A stretch of DNA of 64,000 nucleotides, taken from Bin87 sp965115825. GTDB taxonomy: Bacteria > Chloroflexota > Dehalococcoidia > Lucifugimonadales > UBA3495. The notes beneath the pieces were generated by a model. It had not been told where the DNA came from. It did no database searches and saw only the letters and a program-made list of their open reading frames with translations. The position numbers were made by a program, and so were the translations under genes. Shown piece after piece: positions 51,907 through 62,102 of this stretch (the stretch's first letter is position 1; every line of letters starts with the position of its first letter). The stretch covers positions 2,418,001-2,482,000 of the forward strand of contig OZ220464.1 in NCBI GenBank assembly GCA_965115825.1. The letters run 5' to 3'.

Positions 51907-52820
51907 GTGGAAATAGGAATGATTGGCTTAGGCCGCATGGGCGCCAACATGACCCAAAGGCTGCTGAACGGCGGGCACAGTGTGGTAGCGTATGACCAAG
52001 ACACTCAGGCAGTGGCAGCGGCAGCATCCGGCGGCGCGACGGCGGCGGATGCTACGCCCGGCCTCGTGAGCCGTCTGACCGCGCCGCGAGCAGTGTGGGT
52101 CATGCTGCCCGCCGGCGCCGTCACCGACGCTGTGATTGACGAGTTGGCCGACCTGCTGGACACCGACGATGTCGTAATCGACGGCGGCAACGCCAACTAC
52201 AAGGACACTATGCGCCGGGGTCAAATGCTGTCCCAGCGCGGCATCCATCTGTTGGACGCCGGCACCAGCGGCGGCGTCTGGGGCCTGGCGCACGGCTACT
52301 CCCTGATGGTAGGCGGCGACGCCCGAGCTTTCAAACGCCTCGAACCCGTATTCCAGACCCTGGCCCCGGCCCCGAATCAAGGCTACAGCCATGTTGGGCC
52401 CACCGGCGCCGGACACTTCACCAAAATGGTGCATAACGGCGTGGAGTACGCAATGATGCAAGCCTACGCCGAGGGCTTTGAGCTGCTGCAAGCCAAGCAA
52501 TCCGACTTTGACCTTGACTTGGCCGCCATCGCCAGAACCTGGCAGCACGGCAGCGTTGTGCGGTCGTGGCTGCTCGACTTGGCAGTGCTGGCCCTGGAAG
52601 CCGACCCCGGCCTGGAAAACCTGTCAGCGTACGTTGAGGATTCCGGCGAAGGCCGTTGGACTGTCAATGAGTCCGTTGAGCTGGCCGTGCCCACGCCTAC
52701 CATCACAGCGGCCCTTTACCAGCGGTTCCGCTCTCGTCAGGATGAACCCTTCAGCGGCCGGATGCTGGCGGCCCTGCGCAATCAGTTCGGCGGCCATCTC
52801 GTGCGCGAGGCCGGTTCCCA

Positions 52821-52824
<4 letters not shown>
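51907..52824 (+). CDS. gnd: 6-phosphogluconate dehydrogenase, short form
   Basis: 305 residues from GTG 51907. It oxidises and decarboxylates 6-phosphogluconate to ribulose-5-phosphate. The coenzyme motif is I-G-M-I-G-L-G-R-M-G-A-N-M, and I-D-G-G-N-A-N-Y-K-D and G-A-G-H-F-T-K-M-V-H-N-G-V-E-Y with the catalytic Lys are present. The short form of about 300 residues is usual in many bacteria. It overlaps zwf by 4 bases (ATGA). Confidence 0.95.
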
Positions 52825-54326
<1,502 letters not shown>

Positions 54327-55109
54327 TTACCCGTTGGCAAAAATCTCGTTGGCGATGTCCATAGCTCCCCGCGAGAAAGGGATGCCCGAGTACAGCGTCA
54401 TGTGCCCGAACACCTCAATAACCTGGTCCTGGGTAAAGCCGATGTTCAGCGCGCCCCGAATGTGGCTGCGCAGCGGCCCTTCTCGTCCCAGCGTCGCCAG
54501 GCAGGTCATCGTGCAGATGCAGCGGCTGGGCAAGTCCAAGCCCGGCCGCGTCCACGTCGCGCCCCAATAGTATTCGCCGGTGATGCGCCCCAGCGCGGCC
54601 TCCGCCTGGGTTGGCGGCGCCGGCCGCGCCCCGCCGGCCCCCATATAGTTGCGCCGAAACTCATCGCCGCGCTGAAACAGGCTATCGGGGTCTTCGCTGC
54701 TATCGTGGATGCGGGCCGGCGTAAAGTCAATCCCACGCTCCTCGAACACCGACTTGCAGATGGTGAGCGCCTGGATGCCGGCCGGCGCGCCGCCGTACCA
54801 GGTATCGTGGATAATCAGCTCCACAATCTGCTCCGGCGTCAGCCCTATGTTCAGCGCGTTGCCCAGGTGCCGCCGCAGCTGCGTTTCCCGGTTCAGCACA
54901 ATCAGGCTGGACAGCGTAATCATCTCCCGCTGCGCCGGGGTCAGCGCCGGCCGTTGCCAGATGGTTCCGAAGAGCGCTTCGCCCAGAATGCGCTCCAAAT
55001 CCGGCGCGATGTCCCATGCGCCCGGCGACGACCCGCCCGTAATCTGTCCGCCGCCGAACATCCGCCGAGTTTCCTGCCCGCGTGCATAGCGAGCATCCAG
55101 TTCGCTCAT
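54327..55109 (-). CDS. Carboxymuconolactone decarboxylase family protein, two domains
   Basis: 260 residues with two CMD-type halves. The first has T-P-A-Q-R-E-M-I-T-L-S-S-L-I-V-L-N, then L-R-R-H-L-G-N-A-L-N-I-G-L-T-P-E-Q-I-V-E-L-I-I. The second has C-I-C-T-M-T-C-L-A-T-L-G, then L-R-S-H-I-R-G-A-L-N-I-G-F-T-Q-D-Q-V-I-E-V. The second keeps Cys residues in the helix, but not the C-x-x-C-H of AhpD. The family includes gamma-carboxymuconolactone decarboxylase; the real reaction here is unclear. Confidence 0.88.
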   Translation of the reverse strand: MSELDARYARGQETRRMFGGGQITGGSSPGAWDIAPDLERILGEALFGTIWQRPALTPAQREMITLSSLIVLNRETQLRRHLGNALNIGLTPEQIVELIIHDTWYGGAPAGIQALTICKSVFEERGIDFTPARIHDSSEDPDSLFQRGDEFRRNYMGAGGARPAPPTQAEAALGRITGEYYWGATWTRPGLDLPSRCICTMTCLATLGREGPLRSHIRGALNIGFTQDQVIEVFGHMTLYSGIPFSRGAMDIANEIFANG

Positions 55110-55213
55110 AGTTTGTCTCCATAATGCCTGTACGAAAGGGGATTATGTCGGCCAGTGTACGGCGGCAAGCCGGCCGGCGCAACCGCTAGCGCTATTTGAG
55201 CTGTCCCCACAAC

Positions 55214-55230
55214 CGTCATTCCGGCGAAAG
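55214..55230. repeat. Truncated palindromic repeat beside the terminator palindrome
   Basis: Reads cgtcattccggcgaaag, the first half of the dispersed palindrome, then stops where the perfect palindrome 55233-55268 begins. Confidence 0.5.
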
Positions 55231-55232
55231 AA

Positions 55233-55268
55233 GCGCCCGTCCACCTCGTTAACGAGGTGGACGGGCGC
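55233..55268 (-). terminator. 36-bp perfect palindrome, terminator of surface protein gene 2
   Basis: GCGCCCGTCCACCTCGTT and its exact reverse complement follow each other without a gap, giving an 18-bp half-site. On the minus strand TTCTTT follows. It is 40 bases beyond the stop codon of the surface-protein gene and is unrelated to the terminator of copy 1. Confidence 0.7.
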
Positions 55269-55307
55269 CGTTTCCCGACTACCTGGTAAGCGCGGCTTTC
55301 CGCCAGC

Positions 55308-58300
55308 CTACCAGACCATCAGGTTCCAGCAGTTGCCGCCGGCGCTGCACGTCAGGCTGCGGCTCTTGCCGCCCAGGGCTACGTCCTCAACGTCCTCGGT
55401 GACCAGCACCCAGTAGGGTTCGCCGGCTACCAGCTCCGTCAAGGTGTTCAGCTCGGCGAACTCCGGACGGCTGTCGTAAAACAGCCACTCCTTGCCGATG
55501 CCGTCAAAGTAGAACACCGCCGCCAGGCTGTCGCCCAGCGGAGCCAAGGCTTCGGCTACCGGCGTCTCCTGCCCCAAGGGGCCCTCAGACAAGATTTCCA
55601 GCTCGCCGATGGCCACGGTTTCTTCAACCTCCAGCAGCACGCTGTACCGGCCTTCATCCAGGCCCGGACAGACGACGCCCGCCACGGTAACGGCGCCGTC
55701 GCTGTCAGTGCTGGGCGCCCCGGTAGGCTTCACATCGCGCCCGCCGATTTCCACCCGGTCGATGCGGGAATGCACCGGCAGCCGGGATGCAGTCAGCATT
55801 ACGCTGTCCCCCGGCTGACACTCACCAGGCTCAATCGTGATGATGGACGCCGGCACCGCATACTCACCCAAGCGCACCAAGTCGCTGTACTTGGCCTCAA
55901 TGCGGCTGGTGGACGGAATGCTAACCGCCCCGCTCACCTGATGCTCAACGAACCAGCGCCCGGTTCCATCGGCGTACTGGCTGTACTCCCGCTCCCGTTC
56001 ACCATCGGTAACAGTGATGGTGATGGCATCAAGCCGGGTGCTGTCCGCGTTGTCCACAGGCCAGTTCTCGCCGGAGATGGTAACCACATCCCGAGGCCCG
56101 GCAACGGCCGGCGTAACCTTGACGGCAGGCTCCGGTATGGTGATAACCACGCTGCCGGTGTAGCCGTTCTGGTCAACGACCTTGATGGTATGGGCTCCCG
56201 GCGTCAAAGCCGGGTTGGCGCCGCCGTCAGCCTCCGGCCAGACGGCCACGGCGAAGACGCACCTACCGGCGCTGGAAACGGGAACCTCCCCATCGCTGTC
56301 CAACGAATCCGAATGCACCTTCAAAGGCACACCGTCCAAGGTAATGTTCTCCGCCATAATGGCGTTGCCGGAACCCGACCCGAAGCCCACGCAGGTCAGC
56401 GTAACCATCTCATTAGGTCGTGCTGACGGCTGGCTCGCGTTGAGCACCGCCGACTGGATGGTAACCTTGGCGTCCTCGGATTTATCGCCCCACTTGGCAT
56501 CAATCCGCACGGTGCCTTCCAAGGCCACCCCGTTGATATGCGGCGGCAGGTCAAACGTAGCCGTCGCCGAGCCATCCGAGCTGATGCTGGTGGACGACAC
56601 GCTGACGATAGACACCGCCCCAACGTTGTCGTCCCCGGTTCCGCTCTTCATCACAGTCTGCCCGGCGAGTTTCAACTCCATGAACCCGGCGCCCTGCGTA
56701 GGAAAGTCCTGCGCGAATACGGTTATCGTATCCCCGACAGCGGCTTCGGCAGGCGACACCCGTACAGACGGCAGCAGCTCAAAGTCCTCATAGTCCGCGC
56801 CGGATGAACGGCCTTCGCCATCCGCCACGCAAATCAGGTTGTCGTTGCCCGGCTTGAACGTCGGCACCGTAACCGTAACAGGTATCGCCACCCGGTCATC
56901 GCTGCCGACGGTAGCGCTGGCAACCCGCTCTCCCTTGCCGATGATACCCACATCGCACAGATAGCGGGCAAACACCTTGTCGCTAGCCGCCTTGTCCTTG
57001 TCGGCTACCGTATAGGTCATCGCCGCAGTGTCCAGCGTGTAGTGGAAGCAGAACTCGTTGCCCGCTCCCGGCCCCATAGCCGCTTTCATGCCGGCGCAGT
57101 TGAGCGTCTCCCACCACTGCGCCACGGCGAACCTGGCCGCCATCCGCTGGTTCACATAGGCCGCCGCGGAAACCCCGTTGTTGAACCCGCTGCCCGACAC
57201 CGTCACCTCATCACCCCGCTCACCGTCCACATCCGACAGCGATATCTTGGCTAGGGTGGGCAGGTACACGCCTTGCCCAATGCGGAGGTCACGAGTCGTG
57301 GAGGCTGCAATCGCGGCGGCACTGAGCTCCATGCCGTTGGCATCCCTAATCCGCTCTATCCGCCCCTGGACCGGCTCTGTAATTCCGGGTACCTCATCGT
57401 TGAAACCCAGCACATTGAAGGCTACCGTGTGCTGCCCCGCTTCGGATGGGTTCCTGATGCCCGAACTGCTCAAGATGACCATAGTCAGGTGTTGTTCAGC
57501 CTGGACCCCATTGGCGCCCTGGCAGGCATCCGAATCTCCCGTGCACATGTCGGGGATACTTACCCGTATGCTGATGTCGTCCTTGTCGTCGTCAAAGTAA
57601 TCGTCGGTTTCAATCTCCGGCGACTCCGTAGCGTACACCGGCGCGCCGTTGCCCGTGGCGGTAGTGACGGGTGAGTTGGCAACGAAATAGACCGAACTGG
57701 CTGGAATGGAATCGGGAACCTGGAAGTCATCTTCCAGGAACAGCACTACGCTGGCCCCCACCGGTAATGTGTTCTTCAGGTTAGTCACCCTCACCGTCAG
57801 CTTGGGCGTCGCCCCGGATGTAGTGCTGTCTGACGATATGGCGCCTTTGTAGGGGCTACCTTCCAACTTTTGTTCCAAATCAGGGTCGAGCCGAACGTCA
57901 ACCATTTCCTCAGCGCCGGTTCCGACGGAATTATTCGCTGCCACCTTGAACCTTATCCACAAGTTAGCGGCAACAATGTCAGAGCCGACAGTAACTCCCA
58001 CGCCTGTGATGTCGCCCCCTCGGTCGGCAGCCCCTGGATTCTTCCATGTATTGCTTGAAAGGGTAGTCTGCTTGGTAGGATTGGCTGCGATGGCATCTCC
58101 CGTTCCGCCCAAGAACGTCTCAAGCTTGTAGCTGGTAACCGGGCTCCCTCCGTCATCTGCCGGCGGATCCCAGCTGCCTACGACTCTTGCCCAGGCGGGC
58201 GCTGCACTCTGGTAATACGTCTGCACCGCCTTCAAATTGCGCACCTTGCCGGGCACGGTTGCCGCCGGCGTCGCATCACCCGAAGCCGCGCTCCACTCCC

Positions 58301-58751
58301 CGGTTCCTGGGCCGCAGGTAACCCTAACCCGCACGTTGTACGTTGCGCCGTTCTCCAACCCAGTAATCAGCGCCGCCCCGGAAAGGTCCCGCGTGTTCAG
58401 TGTAATCGTGCCGGTAAAGGCCATCCATGCTCCCGAACTACCCCTCCGGTACTCCATCTGGAAGCCGGTATATTCCGGGCTGCCCAGCACGGTCGCATCG
58501 GCATTGCTGGCCGGAGCGGCAATCGTAACCGCCATCGCCATATTGCGCGCCGTCACCGTCGGAGCCGCTGGTGCCGTAGTCGGAGCAGTGATAAAGCCGG
58601 CTCCACCATCCGCACATCGGTTAGCCTGCGCGTCGGCCGTGCCTACGTTGGGCAAAGCCACCACGCCAAAAAGGGCCAGCGCGCCCACCACAGCCAAAGC
58701 CGCCACGGCCAGCGGCGCTGACCACTTGAATCTCTTCACTTTCGCTTTCAT
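55308..58751 (-). CDS. Large secreted Fn3/IPT-like surface protein 2
   Basis: 1147 residues from ATG 58751, with the same GAGGAG leader as copy 1. The signal peptide, Fn3-like start, central beta domains and C-terminal domain all match copy 1. The last 400 residues are nearly the same. Differences are clustered: the segment after K-V-R-N-L-K-A-V-Q, the region near residues 210-285, and an insert V-M-K-S-G-T-G-D-D-N-V-G-A-V near residue 700 absent from copy 1. This patchy pattern suggests gene conversion in the shared parts and separate change elsewhere. Probable surface protein. Confidence 0.85.
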   Translation of the reverse strand: MKAKVKRFKWSAPLAVAALAVVGALALFGVVALPNVGTADAQANRCADGGAGFITAPTTAPAAPTVTARNMAMAVTIAAPASNADATVLGSPEYTGFQMEYRRGSSGAWMAFTGTITLNTRDLSGAALITGLENGATYNVRVRVTCGPGTGEWSAASGDATPAATVPGKVRNLKAVQTYYQSAAPAWARVVGSWDPPADDGGSPVTSYKLETFLGGTGDAIAANPTKQTTLSSNTWKNPGAADRGGDITGVGVTVGSDIVAANLWIRFKVAANNSVGTGAEEMVDVRLDPDLEQKLEGSPYKGAISSDSTTSGATPKLTVRVTNLKNTLPVGASVVLFLEDDFQVPDSIPASSVYFVANSPVTTATGNGAPVYATESPEIETDDYFDDDKDDISIRVSIPDMCTGDSDACQGANGVQAEQHLTMVILSSSGIRNPSEAGQHTVAFNVLGFNDEVPGITEPVQGRIERIRDANGMELSAAAIAASTTRDLRIGQGVYLPTLAKISLSDVDGERGDEVTVSGSGFNNGVSAAAYVNQRMAARFAVAQWWETLNCAGMKAAMGPGAGNEFCFHYTLDTAAMTYTVADKDKAASDKVFARYLCDVGIIGKGERVASATVGSDDRVAIPVTVTVPTFKPGNDNLICVADGEGRSSGADYEDFELLPSVRVSPAEAAVGDTITVFAQDFPTQGAGFMELKLAGQTVMKSGTGDDNVGAVSIVSVSSTSISSDGSATATFDLPPHINGVALEGTVRIDAKWGDKSEDAKVTIQSAVLNASQPSARPNEMVTLTCVGFGSGSGNAIMAENITLDGVPLKVHSDSLDSDGEVPVSSAGRCVFAVAVWPEADGGANPALTPGAHTIKVVDQNGYTGSVVITIPEPAVKVTPAVAGPRDVVTISGENWPVDNADSTRLDAITITVTDGEREREYSQYADGTGRWFVEHQVSGAVSIPSTSRIEAKYSDLVRLGEYAVPASIITIEPGECQPGDSVMLTASRLPVHSRIDRVEIGGRDVKPTGAPSTDSDGAVTVAGVVCPGLDEGRYSVLLEVEETVAIGELEILSEGPLGQETPVAEALAPLGDSLAAVFYFDGIGKEWLFYDSRPEFAELNTLTELVAGEPYWVLVTEDVEDVALGGKSRSLTCSAGGNCWNLMVW

Positions 58752-58971
58752 TTGACAGAATCTCCTCACTGAGATTGAGATTGCCTTTCAAGGGTTGTCG
58801 GTTGAATTGCCTCCGACGTCATTCACTCCCGCACCAGCAAAGGCGGCGTCGGAGAGGAACGGCGGAGGGCTTATCGGACGGAAACGCAACGGGCCGGCAT
58901 CGGCTCAAAGCGAGCCGGCCGGCGCCGGGTTCCGTCAGTTAGACAAATGCTTCAACGCGCGCCTCCTTCCT
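58752..58971 (-). promoter_or_regulatory. Conserved structured 5' leader of surface protein gene 2
   Basis: Carries the same CGGCTC/GAGCCG hairpin with GCCGGC flanks and the same GAGGAG site as copy 1. Several changes between the copies lie outside the stems. Confidence 0.55.
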
Positions 58972-59140
58972 TGTCTGTGGCGCGCGCTGTCTGTGGCGCG
59001 CGCTGTCTGTGGCGCGCGCTGTCTGTGGCGCGCGCTGTCTGTGGCGCGCGCTGTCTGTGGCGCGCGCTGTCTGTGGCGCGCGCTGTCTGTGGCGCGCGCT
59101 GTCTGTGGCGCGCGCTGTCTGTGGCGCGCGCTGTCTGTCT
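58972..59140. repeat. 16-bp tandem repeat in the leader of surface protein gene 2 (10 units)
   Basis: Unit gtggcgcgcgctgtct, the reverse complement phase of the repeat in copy 1, present ten times rather than eight. The unit number therefore differs between two otherwise similar leaders. Confidence 0.9.
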
Positions 59141-59142
59141 AC

Positions 59143-59151
59143 ATTATAACA
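59143..59151 (-). promoter_or_regulatory. Extended -10 promoter of surface protein gene 2
   Basis: On the minus strand TG-T-TATAAT, identical to copy 1, directly before the tandem repeat. Confidence 0.75.
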
Positions 59152-59396
59152 TATTCCGCAATGCCGGTGTACTGCCGCAACCGCCCGCTTCCGCCCAATT
59201 TTCGCGGAGTTTTGGAGTGCAAGAGCGAGACAGAAAGGTTGAGGTGCGAACGGCGAAAAGAGCGTTTTGCAAGCGCCTCCCATTGCCAGATTATGTTAAA
59301 CATACCGTAGTCGCCAGCGGCGTTATGCCAAACAAGGTTGCCGCCGGCAAGTTGACCCGGTAATATGCGCCGCACTATCGCAGAGGAGGCTCTCTT

Positions 59397-59738
59397 ATGG
59401 GGCAGATTGTAAGGGTATATACGGGCAGCGACGGGGAAAGCCATTTTGAAAGCCTGACGGCCGACCAGTTCGCCGACATCGCCAACAACGTTGGCCCGGG
59501 CAACATCGTGGTGAACCGGCGGGAGTCGCCCAGCTTTTCCGACTACCACAACGCGCCGCGCCGTCAGTACGTGGTCAATCTCAACGGCATCGCCGAGTTT
59601 GAAGTTGCGAACGGGGAGAAAGTGCGAATGTTCCCCGGCGACGTGCTGGTAGCGGAAGACCTGACCGGACACGGCCATATCGCCCGCAGCATTGGGGACG
59701 AGTTCCGGGTATCGCTGGCCGTGCCGCTGGCTGAGTAG
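59397..59738 (+). CDS. Small cupin-like protein 1
   Basis: 113 residues, GAGGAGG 8 bases upstream. The segment R-R-Q-Y-V-V-N-L-N-G-I-A-E-F-E-V, then F-P-G-D-V-L-V-A-E-D-L-T-G-H-G-H, is a single cupin barrel with possible metal ligands in the G-H-G-H part. It is about 60 percent similar to the next gene. Role unknown; small cupins often bind metals or small ligands. Confidence 0.8.
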   Translation: MGQIVRVYTGSDGESHFESLTADQFADIANNVGPGNIVVNRRESPSFSDYHNAPRRQYVVNLNGIAEFEVANGEKVRMFPGDVLVAEDLTGHGHIARSIGDEFRVSLAVPLAE

Positions 59739-59751
59739 ATGGAGAGAAGCG

Positions 59752-60087
59752 ATGATTGTACGCATATATGCCGGCAATGACGGGGAATCGCATTTCCAGG
59801 AGCTCACTCCGGACGAATTCGCCGACATCGCCAATAAAGTTGGCCCGGGCGACATCACGGTAGGACAGCGGCCGGCCGGCTGGTGGCAGGACTATCACAC
59901 TGCGCCGCGGCATCAGTACGTGGTGTTCATGTCCGGCGGCGCAGAGATTGAAGTTGCCAGCGGCGAAAAGCGGCAGTTCAACCCCGGCGACGTGCTGGTG
60001 GCGGAAGACCTGACCGGACACGGCCACATCATCCGCAACACGGGCGAAGAGCCGCGGGTATCGCTGGCGGTGCCCCTTGCCTACTAG
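59752..60087 (+). CDS. Small cupin-like protein 2 (tandem paralogue)
   Basis: 111 residues from ATG 59752, with GGAGAG 7 bases upstream. It repeats the plan of the gene before it: Y-A-G-N-D-G-E-S-H-F, F-A-D-I-A-N-K-V-G-P-G-D and N-P-G-D-V-L-V-A-E-D-L-T-G-H-G-H. The two genes are 13 bases apart and clearly arose by tandem duplication. They may form a heteromer or differ in ligand. Confidence 0.8.
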   Translation: MIVRIYAGNDGESHFQELTPDEFADIANKVGPGDITVGQRPAGWWQDYHTAPRHQYVVFMSGGAEIEVASGEKRQFNPGDVLVAEDLTGHGHIIRNTGEEPRVSLAVPLAY

Positions 60088-60147
60088 CGGGACATTCACC
60101 CCTCCTCACCGGAGGCGGACGTTCCGCTCGTCCAAAGAGGGTTGGAG

Positions 60148-61413
60148 TCAGGAAGCGCCGGAGAGCAGGCGTTGCAGGTGAATCAGGCCCTGCTGTCGTC
60201 GGGCGTTGTCGGCGACGCGTCCCCAGGTCGGTTCCTGCAATGCTGCGGCCAGTTCGCGGGTGATTTCATTATCGGCCAGGGAGCCGTAACCGCGATAGAG
60301 TTCCAGCATGGCATGCGCTCCGGTCGCGTCGCCGGCCGACGTATGCCGGCCGTGCAGCAGAGGCAAAACTACGTTGACGGCAATATCGCGGGCGCGCGCC
60401 GCGCCGATGAACGCGGACTTGCCGGCGTCGTCTTTCACCGTGAGGGCGGCGGTAAGAGTCGCCGGTTTCCCGATGTCGGCGGCGCGGGCCAATCCGGTCA
60501 GCAGCCCGGTATCGGCGAAGCGGGCGACCAGATCTGCCGCGCCGGCAATCCGCCGCCTGGGGTGATTGGGCGGGCGCACCCGGAAGAGCCGCCACTGGCT
60601 GGCAGCGAGGGCCGGGGCAAGGCTCCGGGGAAAGGGGCCTTTTGCGAACCCGGCCATCCTTAAGAGGAAGGCGGTCAGCGCCGGGCCGCGTTGTTGGTCG
60701 GGCAGGTTGCAGACGATGTCGGTCAGCGTGGCAATGGGCGCGGCGACGGCCAGCCGCAGGAAAGGATGGCGGTTATGACGATAACCCAGCGCCTCGCAGA
60801 GCGCTTCCCACAGGGTTTGTTCCTGGCCCTGCTCCGGCATCAGCATTTGAAGTCGGCTGCTGTGAGAGAGAAAGCGGGCGTCGCCGGCGCGGTTCAGCAG
60901 GGCGGTCATTTCTGCCGCGCGCTGCGGCTGCCGATAGCCGTGCCGGGTCAGTATTCGCCAGAGCCGAGCTCGGACTTCACGCCCACTTTCGTCTTCTGCC
61001 TGAGCGTCATCGAGCAGATCGCGGAGGTTGACCGTTGGCGGAGCGCCGCCGCCCTGGGTGCGAGAGGGTTCCGGGCCGGCTTGCAAAGCTACGTGGAGGG
61101 CGACGCCGTTATAGTTGGGGTCGCGGTGGTGTCCGTGGGCCTGCCAATCCTGCTGGCGGAGGTGAACTTCCACGTCGCCCTGCACCAGTCCCTGCTCTTC
61201 CACCAGCAGCAAGGCGTTGCGGAAATCAGGGCCGGCGGTAACGCCGGGTCGCCCGGGGTACAGCACTTTGACCCGCCGTCCGCTCTCGGTGCGCAAGGCG
61301 AGGCTGCGGGCAGCCCGTCGCTGCCACAGGCGGGCCAGCTGAGCCTCGCTGATAGGCGGAATGGCGTCGGGGCGCGGCGGCCCCTGGGTTTGGTCGCGGC
61401 GGGGATTGGTCAT
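60148..61413 (-). CDS. DUF2851 family protein
   Basis: 421 residues. The N-terminal part has G-P-D-F-R-N-A-L-L-L-V-E, Q-G-D-V-E-V-H, D-W-Q-A-H-G-H-H-R-D-P-N-Y-N-G-V and A-L-H-V, which is the DUF2851 signature (a possible nuclease-like fold, judged by the D/E-x-H pattern). The C-terminal half is helical with many Ala and Arg. No function is established for the family as far as I know. Confidence 0.85.
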   Translation of the reverse strand: MTNPRRDQTQGPPRPDAIPPISEAQLARLWQRRAARSLALRTESGRRVKVLYPGRPGVTAGPDFRNALLLVEEQGLVQGDVEVHLRQQDWQAHGHHRDPNYNGVALHVALQAGPEPSRTQGGGAPPTVNLRDLLDDAQAEDESGREVRARLWRILTRHGYRQPQRAAEMTALLNRAGDARFLSHSSRLQMLMPEQGQEQTLWEALCEALGYRHNRHPFLRLAVAAPIATLTDIVCNLPDQQRGPALTAFLLRMAGFAKGPFPRSLAPALAASQWRLFRVRPPNHPRRRIAGAADLVARFADTGLLTGLARAADIGKPATLTAALTVKDDAGKSAFIGAARARDIAVNVVLPLLHGRHTSAGDATGAHAMLELYRGYGSLADNEITRELAAALQEPTWGRVADNARRQQGLIHLQRLLSGAS

Positions 61414-61457
61414 GGTCGGCTGCCATCGTTTGGTTTAGCAGACCCGAGATCCGCCGT

Positions 61458-61943
61458 CTATGGCCGAATGTCACCGAGGGAGACGTTTCGGCGGCCCGGA
61501 ACGCGATACTCCCCGCGCCACCAGAGCAGCGCGCCGCAGATTGCGGGAACCGCTACCGACAAGGACGCCAGCATCAGGGCAACGCTTTTCTGGTCGGCGG
61601 CGGCGGCGGCGAATATCACCAAGCCGAGATTCACCGCCGCCAACAGCAGGAACAGCGGCGCCGCCCAGAGGGGCCGCCACATTCCGCCGAGCCCGGCGAC
61701 AAACCCGGCAATGGAGCAGGCCAGCGTCAGGCTGACCATTTGCGCAGCAATATCTTGGGGAAAGCGCAGGAACAGCTCGGTCCAGGCCAGACACTCGGTA
61801 TGCAATACGTACTCGCCGACCGTCGCCGAGCCGCACCGCATCCCTACCACCTGCGACCAGACGGTCTGGCACAAGCCGCCGGCCATCCCCAAGACCAGGG
61901 CCAGCAAGCGGGTAAGGAGTTGTGCGCCAGTATATGCGCCCAT
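61458..61943 (-). CDS. Multi-helix membrane protein
   Basis: 161 residues from ATG 61943, with GGGAGG 9 bases upstream. About four hydrophobic helices (residues 8-33, 66-85, 92-112 and 118-140). Two Cys (C-G-S and T-E-C) lie in the first loop, and the tail is basic. I do not recognise the family. Confidence 0.65.
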   Translation of the reverse strand: MGAYTGAQLLTRLLALVLGMAGGLCQTVWSQVVGMRCGSATVGEYVLHTECLAWTELFLRFPQDIAAQMVSLTLACSIAGFVAGLGGMWRPLWAAPLFLLLAAVNLGLVIFAAAAADQKSVALMLASLSVAVPAICGALLWWRGEYRVPGRRNVSLGDIRP

Positions 61944-61990
61944 TTTCTGACACCTCCCGGCGTCGGTACATTGTACATTGCCCAACGCCG

Positions 61991-62022
61991 GGATGGACTC
62001 CCGCGAAAGCGGGAATAACGAC
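61991..62022. repeat. Palindromic repeat upstream of the MBL-fold gene
   Basis: CCCGC GAAA GCGGG with ggactc before and aataacgac after. It is the form closest to the common dispersed element with sequence gtcattcccgcgaaagcggg. Confidence 0.6.
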
Positions 62023-62102
62023 AGTGAACGGGGGTGAACCGAACGGGGTCGGTTGTACGGTCAGGTGGTAGAATGAAGCACTTGACGGCTCTAGGAGGGA
62101 TT

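Larger units (their letters stand above)
55308..59216. repeat. Right arm of the 3.9-kb inverted duplication
   Basis: Reverse complement of the arm at 41475-45323, including promoter, tandem repeat (10 units here) and leader. Homology ends near 59216 on the outer side and at the stop codon on the inner side, where the two terminators differ. Confidence 0.9.
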
